From positions 62,001 to 126,000 of the forward strand of contig NZ_LXKN01000070.1 of NCBI RefSeq assembly GCF_001692325.1: a stretch of DNA of 64,000 nucleotides, given 5' to 3'. This document shows, piece after piece, positions 8,266-16,679 of this stretch; positions within the stretch are counted from its first letter, which is position 1, and every line of letters begins with the position of its first letter. Source of the DNA: Rhizobium sp. AC27/96 (lineage in GTDB: Bacteria; Pseudomonadota; Alphaproteobacteria; Rhizobiales; Rhizobiaceae). The translations under genes were made by a program, and so were the position numbers. A model generated the notes under the pieces. That model was not told the origin of the DNA. It saw nothing but the letters and a program-made list of their open reading frames with translations, and did not search any database.

Positions 8266-10479
8266 TTGGGGGCAGTTTTGAAATCGTTGCGTCAGAGTAC
8301 GCAGATCGGTCGTCATTCCATTGTGACGGCCGTTTTGATTTCTTTCGCAGTGGTCGTTGCCGTGGTGACCCTGATGGTGCTCTCTGCCATAGGCCGTGTG
8401 GCTGATTACTCCAACAAGCTGGATGACGAGCGCTCGTGGGAAACGACCGTCGGCGCGCTCAAGACTTTTCAGGGGCAACTCGAGGCGACGCTTCACGATC
8501 ATTCGGCGCGCAATGATGCGGCGCGTAGCGTCTACGGAACAGACGATCAGGGCTGGGTCGCCGGAAACTACGGCGACATATCCTCGAACGGCGCGCTCTT
8601 CGATATCGCCATCATCGTCGATGACCGCAACAAGCCGGTCATTGGCTACCATAACGGTGAGCCGGTGACGCAGAAAGTCGAGGATCTCCTTGGCACCGCC
8701 GTCTGGGCGCTGGTCGATCAGGTGCGCAGCACGCGGGTGACCGGTGTCCCCGAGGCGAGCGGCTACATCATGACCAGCAACGGCATCGCGGCTGTCGGAG
8801 CCGCGACGATCCGCGAAAGGTCCGGTCGCATTCCTGTCCCCGAAGGCCAGCGGCGCTATCTCGTTCTGGTGCGCTATCTCGATGCCGCCAGGATCAAGAT
8901 GCTGTCCAACACCTATGTCATCAGCGGTCTCAAGCTGGTGCCGCCGGAGACCATTGCGCGTTATGCGGTTTCCATCGTCGATCCGCTCGGCAAGCCGCTG
9001 GGACGGCTGGTCTGGAATTCGCGCGAACCGGGCGACCTAAGCTATCTCCAGGTCCGTCCGATCGTAGTCGGCGCGCTCGGTCTGGTGGGACTGTTCTTTA
9101 TCGTCTTGCTGATCTTGGGATCGCTGGCGGGACGCCGGCTGCGGGCCGAGGAAGTGCAGGCTCGTCAGGGCTCCCTTCGCGATCGCCTGAGCGGCCTCCT
9201 CAATCGCGAGGGACTGCGGCTCGACGTCGACCGGCTGGTCGAGCGGGCGAGCAGCGATGGCAGTAACGTCCTGCTTCTCTACCTCGATCTCGATGGTTTC
9301 AAGGAAATCAACGACGCCTATGGACATGGCACGGGCGATCAGCTCATCCGCGCCGTCGCAGCCGGCCTCAGCGTGCTCATTCCGCCGCAGGCGACGCTGG
9401 CGCGGCTCGGTGGAGATGAGTTCGCCATCGTTTTCCCGACCAGGGAGCTTAACGATGGGCCGGCCCTGGGGCTGGCCGAACAGGTTCTGGATTTTCTTTC
9501 CGAGCCGCTGGAAATTGGTCGCCGCGTGATCGTCGTCGGCGCCAGCATCGGCATTGCAAGCTCGCCGGAAGGCCGCATCGACCGCGAAGAACTGGTGCGC
9601 CGCGCCGATCTCGCCATGTACAAGGCCAAGGAGGCCGGCCGGGCACGCATGGCCTGCTATGAGACGGCCATGGATGCGCATCGCGAGGAACGCAACGCAT
9701 TGGAACTGGATCTGCGCCGTGCGATCGAGATGGAAGAATTGACGCTTGCCTATCAGCCGCTTGTGGACGCATCGAGCTGCGAGATGACAGGTGTCGAGGC
9801 GCTCGTGCGATGGAACCGCCCGGGCCACGGGCCCATCTCGCCAGACGATTTCATTCCTGTTGCCGAAACCAGCGGGCTGATTGAGGCGCTGGGACTTCTG
9901 GTGCTGCGCAAGGCATGTGAAGCGGCGCAGCAATGGCCGGACCTGCGCGTCGCCGTCAACGTTTCGCCGGGGCAATTCCGTAACCCCGCCTTTGCCGATT
10001 ACGTCCGTAGCGTGCTGAACAGGACGGAGATCGAGGCCGGTCGCGTGACGCTTGAAATCACCGAAGGCTATATCATCCAGAATCCGGAGCGTACCCGCAA
10101 GTCGATCGAGCGGCTGAAGGCGCTCGGCGTCAAGGTGGCGCTGGATGATTTCGGGTCGGGCTTCTCATCCATCGGTTATCTGCGCCAATTCGGCTTTGAT
10201 CGCATCAAGATCGACCGCTCGCTGACGATGGATGTGCTCGAAGACAGCCGCGCCCGCGAAATGCTGCGGGCGACCGTGGCGCTGGCCCGATCGCTCGACA
10301 TTCCAGTTACCGCCGAGGGTATCGAGCTTGAAGAGCAAGGAAGGGCGCTACGGGACTTCGGTTGCGACGAATTGCAGGGCTATTTCTATGGAAAGCCGAT
10401 GCCTGCCGCCGACATCAGCAAGCGCCTGGCCGCGCAGATACCGGTTACCCTCGACGAAGAGCATGGAGCCGCCGCCTGA
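8266..10479 (+). CDS. CHASE4-GGDEF-EAL membrane protein (c-di-GMP turnover)
   Basis: A 737-residue inner-membrane sensor that should make and/or break cyclic-di-GMP. A TM helix at ~19-41 is followed by a periplasmic CHASE4-type domain (DDERSWETTVGAL, LHDHSARNDAARSVYG), a second TM at ~265-287, a GGDEF domain with intact GGDEF near residue 382, and an EAL domain with EALVRW, NVSPGQF, LEITEG, DDFGSGFSS, KIDRS and AEGIE. Both catalytic sites look intact, and there is no RxxD inhibitory site before GGDEF. Start is TTG at 8266 behind AAGGAG. It is convergent with trhO with a five-base gap. Confidence 0.93.
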   Translation: MGAVLKSLRQSTQIGRHSIVTAVLISFAVVVAVVTLMVLSAIGRVADYSNKLDDERSWETTVGALKTFQGQLEATLHDHSARNDAARSVYGTDDQGWVAGNYGDISSNGALFDIAIIVDDRNKPVIGYHNGEPVTQKVEDLLGTAVWALVDQVRSTRVTGVPEASGYIMTSNGIAAVGAATIRERSGRIPVPEGQRRYLVLVRYLDAARIKMLSNTYVISGLKLVPPETIARYAVSIVDPLGKPLGRLVWNSREPGDLSYLQVRPIVVGALGLVGLFFIVLLILGSLAGRRLRAEEVQARQGSLRDRLSGLLNREGLRLDVDRLVERASSDGSNVLLLYLDLDGFKEINDAYGHGTGDQLIRAVAAGLSVLIPPQATLARLGGDEFAIVFPTRELNDGPALGLAEQVLDFLSEPLEIGRRVIVVGASIGIASSPEGRIDREELVRRADLAMYKAKEAGRARMACYETAMDAHREERNALELDLRRAIEMEELTLAYQPLVDASSCEMTGVEALVRWNRPGHGPISPDDFIPVAETSGLIEALGLLVLRKACEAAQQWPDLRVAVNVSPGQFRNPAFADYVRSVLNRTEIEAGRVTLEITEGYIIQNPERTRKSIERLKALGVKVALDDFGSGFSSIGYLRQFGFDRIKIDRSLTMDVLEDSRAREMLRATVALARSLDIPVTAEGIELEEQGRALRDFGCDELQGYFYGKPMPAADISKRLAAQIPVTLDEEHGAAA

Positions 10480-10484
10480 TATCC

Positions 10485-11426
10485 TCAGCCGATATGCTGC
10501 TGGCCGCGTTTGCGGGCAAGCGCGACCTGCCGCTGTCTTTCGCGAAAGCGTTCCCGGTCTTCCTCGCTGCGCTCGTGATAGCAATGGCTGCAGGAGACAC
10601 CGGCTTCATAGAAGGGTGAGGTCACTTCTTCCGCGGTGATCGGGTTGCGGCAGGCGTGACAGAGCTTGTGATTGCCCTCTTTCAGGCCATGCTCGACCGA
10701 GACGCGCTCGTCGAAGACGAAGCATGCGCCTTCCCAGAGGCTTTCTTCCGCCGGCACTTCCTCGAGATATTTCAGAATGCCGCCCTTGAGGTGATAGACC
10801 TCGTCGAAGCCCTGCTGCTTCATGAAGGCCGTGGCCTTTTCGCAGCGAATACCGCCGGTGCAGTACATGGCGATCTTCGGCTTGTTGTGCAGGCCGGTAT
10901 TCTCGCGCACCCATTCCGGAAATTCGCGGAAGGTCTTGGTCTTCGGGTCGACGGCGCCCTTGAAGACGCCGATCGCCGTCTCGTAATCGTTGCGGGTATC
11001 GATGACGATGGTATCGGGGTCGGAGATCAGCGCGTTCCAGTCCTTCGGCGCCACATAGGTGCCGACGATCTGGGTGGGGTCGATATCCTCGACGCCCATG
11101 GTGACGATCTCTTTCTTGAGCTTCACCTTCATGCGCACGAACGGCATTTTCGAGGCGTGGCTTTCCTTGTGTTCCAGGCCGGCAAATTCCGGCTGTGCCC
11201 TGAGGAAGGCGAGCACGGTGCCGATGGCGGCATGCGTCCCGGCAATGGTGCCGTTGATGCCCTCATGCGCAAGCAGCAGCGTGCCCTTCACGCCATTGGC
11301 CTCGCAGAGCGCAAGCAATGGCTCCTGCAGGCTTTCGAAGCGCGGAAGGGAAACGAAATGGTAGAGCGCCGCAACGAGGAATGCGCCGGTCGCCTCATGC
11401 CGTGAGCTGGAAAAGATGTCGGTCAT
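10485..11426 (-). CDS. trhO: tRNA uridine(34) 5-hydroxylase (rhodanese-domain, UPF0176/YceA)
   Basis: Oxygen-dependent hydroxylation of U34 in tRNA anticodons, the first step to 5-(carboxy)methoxyuridine, is the known role of TrhO/YceA. The 313-residue product has the N-terminal domain (LLLAHEGINGTIAG), a central rhodanese domain with IDTRNDYE and the catalytic cysteine at about residue 189 in MYCTGGIRCEKA, and a C-terminal region with paired cysteines (LCHACRN, CSHCYHER) that could bind metal. Length is typical of alphaproteobacterial members. I start at ATG 11426; a TTG five codons upstream is less likely. Confidence 0.92.
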   Translation of the reverse strand: MTDIFSSSRHEATGAFLVAALYHFVSLPRFESLQEPLLALCEANGVKGTLLLAHEGINGTIAGTHAAIGTVLAFLRAQPEFAGLEHKESHASKMPFVRMKVKLKKEIVTMGVEDIDPTQIVGTYVAPKDWNALISDPDTIVIDTRNDYETAIGVFKGAVDPKTKTFREFPEWVRENTGLHNKPKIAMYCTGGIRCEKATAFMKQQGFDEVYHLKGGILKYLEEVPAEESLWEGACFVFDERVSVEHGLKEGNHKLCHACRNPITAEEVTSPFYEAGVSCSHCYHERSEEDRERFRERQRQVALARKRGQQHIG

Positions 11427-11513
11427 GCCGGGGAAATACAATTTTGTGGGCCGGCAGGCAATCGGGATTTGCGTTGAAGCCTTGCGTCATCGAAACAGCA
11501 TCGGCTGGCTGCT

Positions 11514-12425
11514 CTAGTCTGCCGCGTCCAGCCAGAGGCGCTTGACGGTTCGCGCTTCCCGCTCCGGCTTGTCGGCAAACACCCAGTGAGCCCTGTTCAA
11601 CGCTTCTTCGCGGGCTATCTGCTGGCGGGAGATGATCGCCTCCAAGAGGCGTGCGCGGTCGTCGCTGTCATTGAAGAGCTGCGGCTCGCGGTCGGCGACA
11701 TCGGACAGGATCGCAAGATCGAGATAGCGGCCGAGCACATCGACCAAGGCCTTGGCTTCAAGCTGCTTGGCATGCATGGCGGCCGGCCAGATGTCCCTCA
11801 GCAGCATGTGGTGCATCCAGTAATCCTGGCTGCGCTTGCGCAGATCGTGAAAGCTTTCCGCGTGAGGCATTTCGCCAAGGCATTCGGAGAGCGCTTCCAT
11901 CGCCTTGCAACCGTTCTTGCGCCAGCTTTTCTGGAAGAGGCGAGCGGTATCGCGCCGGCCACCGCCAAAGGACGTGCCCTTCACGGCCCCGATGGCTTCA
12001 CCGCAGATTGCGATTGCTGCCCTGGCCTTGTCTTCGAGATCAGTCTCGGCCTCGGACAGGCGGTCGCGCCGGCTCGTCAGCACGGCTGTCACGCGCGCCA
12101 GTGCCTGCTGCTCATCGTCAGACGTCGCCGTCTGCTGCAGATAGTGGCTGACTTCGATCAATGCCGTCGCGTCACGTACACTCGATAGCGTGCGCGCCAC
12201 GTCTCGAAGGCGGGCATTTTCCTGCTGCTGGAATTCCCGAGCGATCGGGGCAATCAGACGATAAAGGGCACGGACCCGCTTGATGCTTTTCCTGGCGGCA
12301 TGCACCGCTTCGTGCAGGCCTTGCGGGCGATCCGTCAGGACAGCCATCGCCTTGCCGAGTTGATGCGCGGCGGCCTTGTGCACCTCGCCATCAAGAGCCC
12401 GGTCAGGCCGTATGCGATAGCTCAT
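11514..12425 (-). CDS. CHAD domain-containing protein
   Basis: A 303-residue all-helical CHAD protein. CHAD domains bind polyphosphate through conserved histidines and basic residues; here the N-terminal LHEAVHAARKSIKRVRALYRLI (residues ~38-58) and FHDLRKRSQDYWMHHMLL near 190 carry the expected His/Arg/Lys pattern. Its start overlaps the end of the upstream CYTH gene by 23 bases, so the two are translationally coupled and probably act together on polyphosphate or triphosphate. In many bacteria the two domains are fused in one protein; here they are split. Confidence 0.85.
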   Translation of the reverse strand: MSYRIRPDRALDGEVHKAAAHQLGKAMAVLTDRPQGLHEAVHAARKSIKRVRALYRLIAPIAREFQQQENARLRDVARTLSSVRDATALIEVSHYLQQTATSDDEQQALARVTAVLTSRRDRLSEAETDLEDKARAAIAICGEAIGAVKGTSFGGGRRDTARLFQKSWRKNGCKAMEALSECLGEMPHAESFHDLRKRSQDYWMHHMLLRDIWPAAMHAKQLEAKALVDVLGRYLDLAILSDVADREPQLFNDSDDRARLLEAIISRQQIAREEALNRAHWVFADKPEREARTVKRLWLDAAD

Positions 12426-12888
12426 TATATTCCTGTTCGAACTGTGTCGCGAGCGCCTGGTTGGAATAGCGATGTTCGCCGGTCACTTCCCGGCCGATCC
12501 AATCCGGTAGTTCCGGATCATCGCTTTCGTCTTCCATCTCCACCTCGGCAATCACCAGGCCGCGATGGGCGCCGCGAAACACGTCGATCTCCCAGACAAA
12601 TCCCTTGAAGGGCACCTTGTGGCGGGTTTTCTCGATCACGAGGCCGATGGCCGTTCCGAGCAGTTCCTCTGCCTCCGGAATCGGGATCTCATATTCGAAT
12701 TCGTCGCGCGTCATTTTCTTGCCGATCTTGATCGTCAAGGTCGCGGTTGCCTCGTTCGTCAGCCTGATCCGGACTGAACGATCCTCCATGGAGGCAATAT
12801 ATCCCTGCCGTAGAATGAGCCTCTCGGACACCAAATTACGCCACTGATCGCCGCGCACCAGAAACTTTCGCTCGATCTCTTTTGCCAT
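12403..12888 (-). CDS. CYTH domain protein, triphosphate tunnel metalloenzyme
   Basis: A 161-residue single-domain CYTH protein, probably an inorganic triphosphatase or related triphosphate hydrolase. The defining ExExK motif is at residues 4-8 (EIERK). Tunnel-lining pairs follow in RIRLTNEATATLTIK, DEFEYEIP, IEKTRHKV, WEIDVFRG and VIAEVEME, in the order seen in bacterial TTM enzymes. I start at the ATG at 12888 directly before the motif, as in the family; the longer frame has no support. It is followed by an overlapping CHAD gene. Divergent from the KDPG aldolase gene. Confidence 0.88.
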   Translation of the reverse strand: MAKEIERKFLVRGDQWRNLVSERLILRQGYIASMEDRSVRIRLTNEATATLTIKIGKKMTRDEFEYEIPIPEAEELLGTAIGLVIEKTRHKVPFKGFVWEIDVFRGAHRGLVIAEVEMEDESDDPELPDWIGREVTGEHRYSNQALATQFEQEYNELSHTA

Positions 12889-13047
12889 GCGTTTGACATG
12901 CTCCACTGGCACAGATCGGGCTACACTATAGCAAGTCATGAGGATTTCCTACCCGTTGTATTGAGAGCAAGCTTTTGTCTCGACAAGCATCTCCGGGAAG
13001 GTTATTCGAAAGCCGGATTTCAATCGTTTTAAGGGAGCGCTCCGACC

Positions 13048-13686
13048 ATGGGCGAGAAAACCGAGAAGCTTCTTTCCGTTCTGAAACTGCAACCGGTCGT
13101 ACCCGTGCTGATCGTCGACGATGCGAAATCGGCCGTACCTCTGGCCCGGGCGCTTGTGGCCGGCGGGCTCAAGGCCATCGAGATCACGCTGCGCACTGCA
13201 GGCGCGCTCGATGCCATCCGCGCCGTCGCCGATGAAGTGGAAGGTGCCGAAGTCGGGGCCGGCACGATCCTGAACGTCGCCCAGTGGGATGCTGCCGTCG
13301 AAGCCGGTTCCAAGTTCATCGTCAGCCCCGGCACGACGCAGGAGTTGCTCGATGCAGCCCGCGCGTCGCATGTGCCGCTGCTGCCGGGTGCTGCCACCGC
13401 AAGCGAGGTCATGGCGCTGCGCGAAGAAGGCTATACGGTGCTGAAGTTCTTCCCCGCCGAGCAGGCCGGCGGCGCCGCTTACCTCAAGGCTCTGTCCTCA
13501 CCGCTCGCCGGCACGCTCTTCTGCCCGACCGGCGGTGTCTCGCTGAAGAACGCCCATGATTATCTGTCGCTGCCGAACGTCATCTGCGTTGGCGGCTCCT
13601 GGGTGGCGCCGAAGGAGCTGGTTGCGGCCGGTGACTGGGCCGGGATCACCAAGCTTGCAGCCGAGGCTGCGGCGCTCAAGGGCTGA
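13048..13686 (+). CDS. eda: 2-keto-3-deoxy-6-phosphogluconate aldolase
   Basis: Cleaves KDPG to pyruvate and glyceraldehyde 3-phosphate, the last step of the Entner-Doudoroff pathway, the main sugar route in rhizobia. The 212-residue class I aldolase shows the Schiff-base lysine at residue 133 (TVLKFFPAE), the catalytic glutamate at 45 (AIEITLRT) with Arg49, VGAGTILN at ~69-76 and SPGTT at ~93. Length and residue numbering agree closely with E. coli Eda. AAGGGAGCG precedes the ATG. No edd lies beside it in this window. A strong terminator follows. Confidence 0.96.
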   Translation: MGEKTEKLLSVLKLQPVVPVLIVDDAKSAVPLARALVAGGLKAIEITLRTAGALDAIRAVADEVEGAEVGAGTILNVAQWDAAVEAGSKFIVSPGTTQELLDAARASHVPLLPGAATASEVMALREEGYTVLKFFPAEQAGGAAYLKALSSPLAGTLFCPTGGVSLKNAHDYLSLPNVICVGGSWVAPKELVAAGDWAGITKLAAEAAALKG

Positions 13687-13715
13687 ACGGCTAGCTTCCT
13701 TCCGATCGATTTTAG

Positions 13716-13745
13716 AGGCGCGCGGGACTTCCTGCGCGCCTTTTT
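13716..13745 (+). terminator. Rho-independent terminator after eda
   Basis: AGGCGCGC at 13716-13723 pairs with GCGCGCCT at 13734-13741 and runs into a T-rich tract (TTTTTC). It lies ~30 bases after the eda stop codon. Confidence 0.85.
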
Positions 13746-13820
13746 CTTTACCCTGGATTTGTATTTGCGGTTGCGCTTCCTATCTCCCTTTCACCATCAC
13801 AAGGACGGAGGACCATCCAT

Positions 13821-14534
13821 ATGATCGACGCCCGCAAACTTCTTGACCAATTCCTGGGGTCGCAGGTTCCAGGAATGCAGGGAAGCGTGAAAGACAAGGC
13901 AACCCAGGCCATCAATCTTGCCAGGGACAATCCGATGGCAACGAGCGCCATCGCCGGCGTGTTGCTGGGAACGAAAACCGGACGTCAGATTGCCGGCAAT
14001 ACCCTGGCGCTCGGCGGCCTCGCAGCCATCGCCGGGCTTGGCTATCAGGCCTACAAGAATTACAGGGATGGCAATCAGCCGCAGCCGGCGCCGCAATCCG
14101 CCCCGCAGGCTGAACCGCAATTTCTGCCGCCGCCATCCAATTCCGGTTTCAGCACCGCGCCGGCCATTGCCAGCAATGATTTTACGCTCTCCCTGGTGCG
14201 GGCGATGATCGCCGCTGCCCGGGCCGACGGCCATATCGACGATACGGAGCGCCAGCGCATTCTCGGCAAGGTGCAGGAGAGTGGCGTCGGGTCCGAGGCC
14301 GAAGCCTTCTTCCAGCGCGAACTTGCCAATCCGGTCGATCTCGACGCCATCGTTGCCTCTGCGCAGACCGAGGAGCAACGGGTGCAGATCTATACGGCAT
14401 CGCGCCTGGCCATTGAGCCGGATTCCCGGGCGGAACGTGGCTATCTTGATCTGTTGGCAGGGCGGCTTGGCCTGGCCGATCCGCTGGTCGATCATATCGA
14501 GGCGACCGTTGCAGGTGCCAAAGTCCAACTCTGA
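13821..14534 (+). CDS. DUF533 / TerB-like tellurite resistance family protein (YebE-like)
   Basis: A 237-residue protein of the DUF533 (YebE) group. Residues ~35-75 form a glycine/alanine-rich hydrophobic stretch (AIAGVLLGTKTGR, ALGGLAAIAGLGYQAYKNY), followed by a Pro/Gln-rich linker (~85-105). The C-terminal half is a TerB-like helical domain with LVRAMIAAARADGHIDDTER, whose acidic DGHIDDxE loop is typical of the fold. GGACGGAGGACC precedes the ATG. The molecular role of the family is unknown; E. coli YebE is envelope-stress inducible. A short membrane-protein gene follows closely. Confidence 0.82.
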   Translation: MIDARKLLDQFLGSQVPGMQGSVKDKATQAINLARDNPMATSAIAGVLLGTKTGRQIAGNTLALGGLAAIAGLGYQAYKNYRDGNQPQPAPQSAPQAEPQFLPPPSNSGFSTAPAIASNDFTLSLVRAMIAAARADGHIDDTERQRILGKVQESGVGSEAEAFFQRELANPVDLDAIVASAQTEEQRVQIYTASRLAIEPDSRAERGYLDLLAGRLGLADPLVDHIEATVAGAKVQL

Positions 14535-14547
14535 GGGGTAGAGCCAG

Positions 14548-14829
14548 TTGCCTTTCAACGGCGGCTGGCCTAATCCTTCGCCGGAACATTTCATGGCGCT
14601 AGGGATCGGCAACTTGACGGACAAAAAGAGCGACACCCGCTCGGCGGCGATCGCAGCCGGTGTTATTTTGCTGGTCGCGACGGCCGTGCTCTATCTGATG
14701 CCAAACGTCATCGTCTGGCTCGGAAACATCTCGCCGTGGCTCGGCACGGGCTTCGGCGTATTGGTTATCCTGGCCTTCTTCTTCGTGTTTTGGCTGAGAG
14801 CTCGCTACCAGCGACGCAGCGGGCAGTAA
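14548..14829 (+). CDS. Small two-helix membrane protein, function unknown
   Basis: I do not recognise this gene. The product is 93 residues if TTG 14548 is used, which GAGGGG at 14533-14538 supports, or 78 residues from ATG 14593, which has no clear Shine-Dalgarno. Two hydrophobic helices are evident (IAAGVILLVATAVLYLMPNVIVWL and LGTGFGVLVILAFFFVFWL), ending in a basic tail RARYQRRSGQ that should lie in the cytoplasm. It starts 13 bases after the DUF533 gene, so the two are probably co-transcribed. It ends two bases before the convergent nickel transporter gene. Confidence 0.6.
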   Translation: MPFNGGWPNPSPEHFMALGIGNLTDKKSDTRSAAIAAGVILLVATAVLYLMPNVIVWLGNISPWLGTGFGVLVILAFFFVFWLRARYQRRSGQ

Positions 14830-14831
14830 GC

Positions 14832-15947
14832 TCAATTCTGCAGCGAAGCGCCGAGCAGAATGACGCCGGTGCAGATGACGAGCAGTGCGCCGAAAATCTC
14901 GATGCCGTCACCGACCCATCCCGAGAGTCTCGAGCCCTTGCCGGTGAAGCGCACGGCGGTGCTTTTCGCGAAAACCGCGATAATGGCCAGCAGCGAAACG
15001 GTCAGTGCCGTGCCGATCGACATGGCGAGCACAGACAGCAGGCCGCCGAGATAGAGCCCATTCAGCATGGAGAAGGTCATGACGAGAAGCGCACCCGAGC
15101 AGGGGCGCAGACCGACGGCGATGATTGCCGACCAGGCTTCGCGGACGCTGAATTTCTCTTTCGACAGCGTTTTCGGATCAGGAAGATGGGCGTGGCCGCA
15201 GGTTTCGCAGTAGGCGCCGTCACCGGACGCGTGAGCGGGATCGTAGCATTGATAGCCCTCGGCAGCCGGCATTACAGTGCTGCTGCCGCGCGAGAAGCCT
15301 CTCACCGAATCCGTGCCCGTTGCCGCGCCTTCGAAAAGCGACAGGCTGATCGGACCGGTCGATGTTGCCATCCGTATTTCCCGGCGCTGCGCCCGGCTTT
15401 GGAGCATGGCCCGCAGCTTGCGGAACAGAAGCCAGCCGCCGAACAGGACGACCATGACGAAGCTGGCGATCTCCATCGCATTGGTCGCCATCGTCATGGT
15501 GATGCCGGAGCCGCGCAGCACGAAATAGGCGGCACCAACGACGAGGACTGCGACGAGGCCCTGGATGAGTGCCGAGACGAAGGAAATGCCGATGCCGCGC
15601 TTCAACTCGATCTCGTTGGCAACCATGTAGGAGGAAATGACCGCCTTGCCGTGGCCGGGGCCGGCCGCGTGAAATATGCCATAGGCGAAGGAGAGGCCGA
15701 TCAGCGTCCAGAGCTGCCAGGGGTCCTGGCGCATGGCTTCGATCGATTTGGTGAGGGCACGGTAGAAGGCCTGCTGCTCGTAATTCACATAGAGAAAGAT
15801 CGGCGCCAGCGGCCCGCCCATCGGCTGGAAGCTCGGCTCGGCCGTGCCGATGCCAAGCGGCGAGCCCGCGGCATGGGCGAGACCGGCGATCGCCAGAAAG
15901 GCAAACGCAGCGGTCAGGGCCAGTCTCTTTACGCTCGAAATCAGCAT
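14832..15947 (-). CDS. NicO/RcnA-family nickel/cobalt transporter
   Basis: A 371-residue inner-membrane protein of the NicO family (HisX4-type metal permease or exporter). It has an N-terminal signal-like segment, then AYGIFHAAGPGHGKAVISSYMV, which is the family signature with metal-liganding His residues, and LRPCSGALLVMTFSMLNGL in the second half. A long cytoplasmic or periplasmic loop (residues ~215-265) contains CETCGHAHLPD and several Cys/His. Its start overlaps the stop of the DUF1007 gene by seven bases, the usual pairing. Direction (uptake or efflux) and metal (Ni, Co or other) are not decided by sequence. Confidence 0.88.
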   Translation of the reverse strand: MLISSVKRLALTAAFAFLAIAGLAHAAGSPLGIGTAEPSFQPMGGPLAPIFLYVNYEQQAFYRALTKSIEAMRQDPWQLWTLIGLSFAYGIFHAAGPGHGKAVISSYMVANEIELKRGIGISFVSALIQGLVAVLVVGAAYFVLRGSGITMTMATNAMEIASFVMVVLFGGWLLFRKLRAMLQSRAQRREIRMATSTGPISLSLFEGAATGTDSVRGFSRGSSTVMPAAEGYQCYDPAHASGDGAYCETCGHAHLPDPKTLSKEKFSVREAWSAIIAVGLRPCSGALLVMTFSMLNGLYLGGLLSVLAMSIGTALTVSLLAIIAVFAKSTAVRFTGKGSRLSGWVGDGIEIFGALLVICTGVILLGASLQN

Positions 15948-16600
15948 TGAACGTCTATCCGCGTTGCGAAGAGTTTCGACATCGTCGTTCCCGTCGGATC
16001 GTTGTAGAAGGCATCCGTCAATGTCGCCTTGTTTTCGGCGATGACCTCATCCGGGTTGGGCCGCACGACCTGATGCGTGCAGCTTTTGAAGGCTTCACCC
16101 TCTACGACCAACTCGTTATCGGTCGGGAAATCGATCGATGTGTAGAGCGTCGGGTCGTAGATGCCGAAGCTGAGCTTGTTGCCTTTCGTCAGGGGCATGG
16201 GCTCGGACGGCTTGACGGCAAAGAACATCAGGATCTGACCGTCGCGATAATCGACATTGATGACATCAGGCTTGTTGACCTTGATGCTTTTGCCGTTGAG
16301 CGTGAGGTTCGTGTAGTAGTCATAGTCGACAAGGGAATCGCGCACGGTCTTGCCGACTTCCTTCAGCTCGTCGGGATCGAGCTTCAGGTTGGTGTTCTTG
16401 TCGAAATCCATCAGCACGGAGGACGAGAACACTTCGTCGAAACGCCAGACGTTGCGCAGCTCCTGCACATTGCCATCCGGGCCGGCGAAAACTTCAAGCC
16501 GTGCTTCCACGAAAATATGCGGATGCGCCGAGGCGATCGGCGGCACAAGCAGCATGCCGCCTGCCAAGGCGATAGCGTAGACGATCGTGGATTTCTTCAT
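15941..16600 (-). CDS. DUF1007 family periplasmic protein, partner of NicO transporter
   Basis: A 219-residue secreted protein with a Sec signal peptide (MKKSTIVYAIALAGGML.. cleaved after ASA) followed at once by HPHIFVEARLEVF, the hallmark start of DUF1007 with a possible N-terminal His metal site. Later landmarks are RNVWRFDEVFSSSVLMDFDKN and DPTLYTSIDF. DUF1007 genes typically precede NicO-type metal transporter genes, as here, which suggests a role in metal handling at the membrane. I start at ATG 16600 before the signal peptide; a longer start at 16624 is possible. Confidence 0.85.
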   Translation of the reverse strand: MKKSTIVYAIALAGGMLLVPPIASAHPHIFVEARLEVFAGPDGNVQELRNVWRFDEVFSSSVLMDFDKNTNLKLDPDELKEVGKTVRDSLVDYDYYTNLTLNGKSIKVNKPDVINVDYRDGQILMFFAVKPSEPMPLTKGNKLSFGIYDPTLYTSIDFPTDNELVVEGEAFKSCTHQVVRPNPDEVIAENKATLTDAFYNDPTGTTMSKLFATRIDVQC

Positions 16601-16679
16601 GCGTCCGATGTGTCTCGTGAGCATTGATTCAGGTCGACTTCTGGTCAGGAAATGAGACGGAATTGGGACCGCTCGGCCT

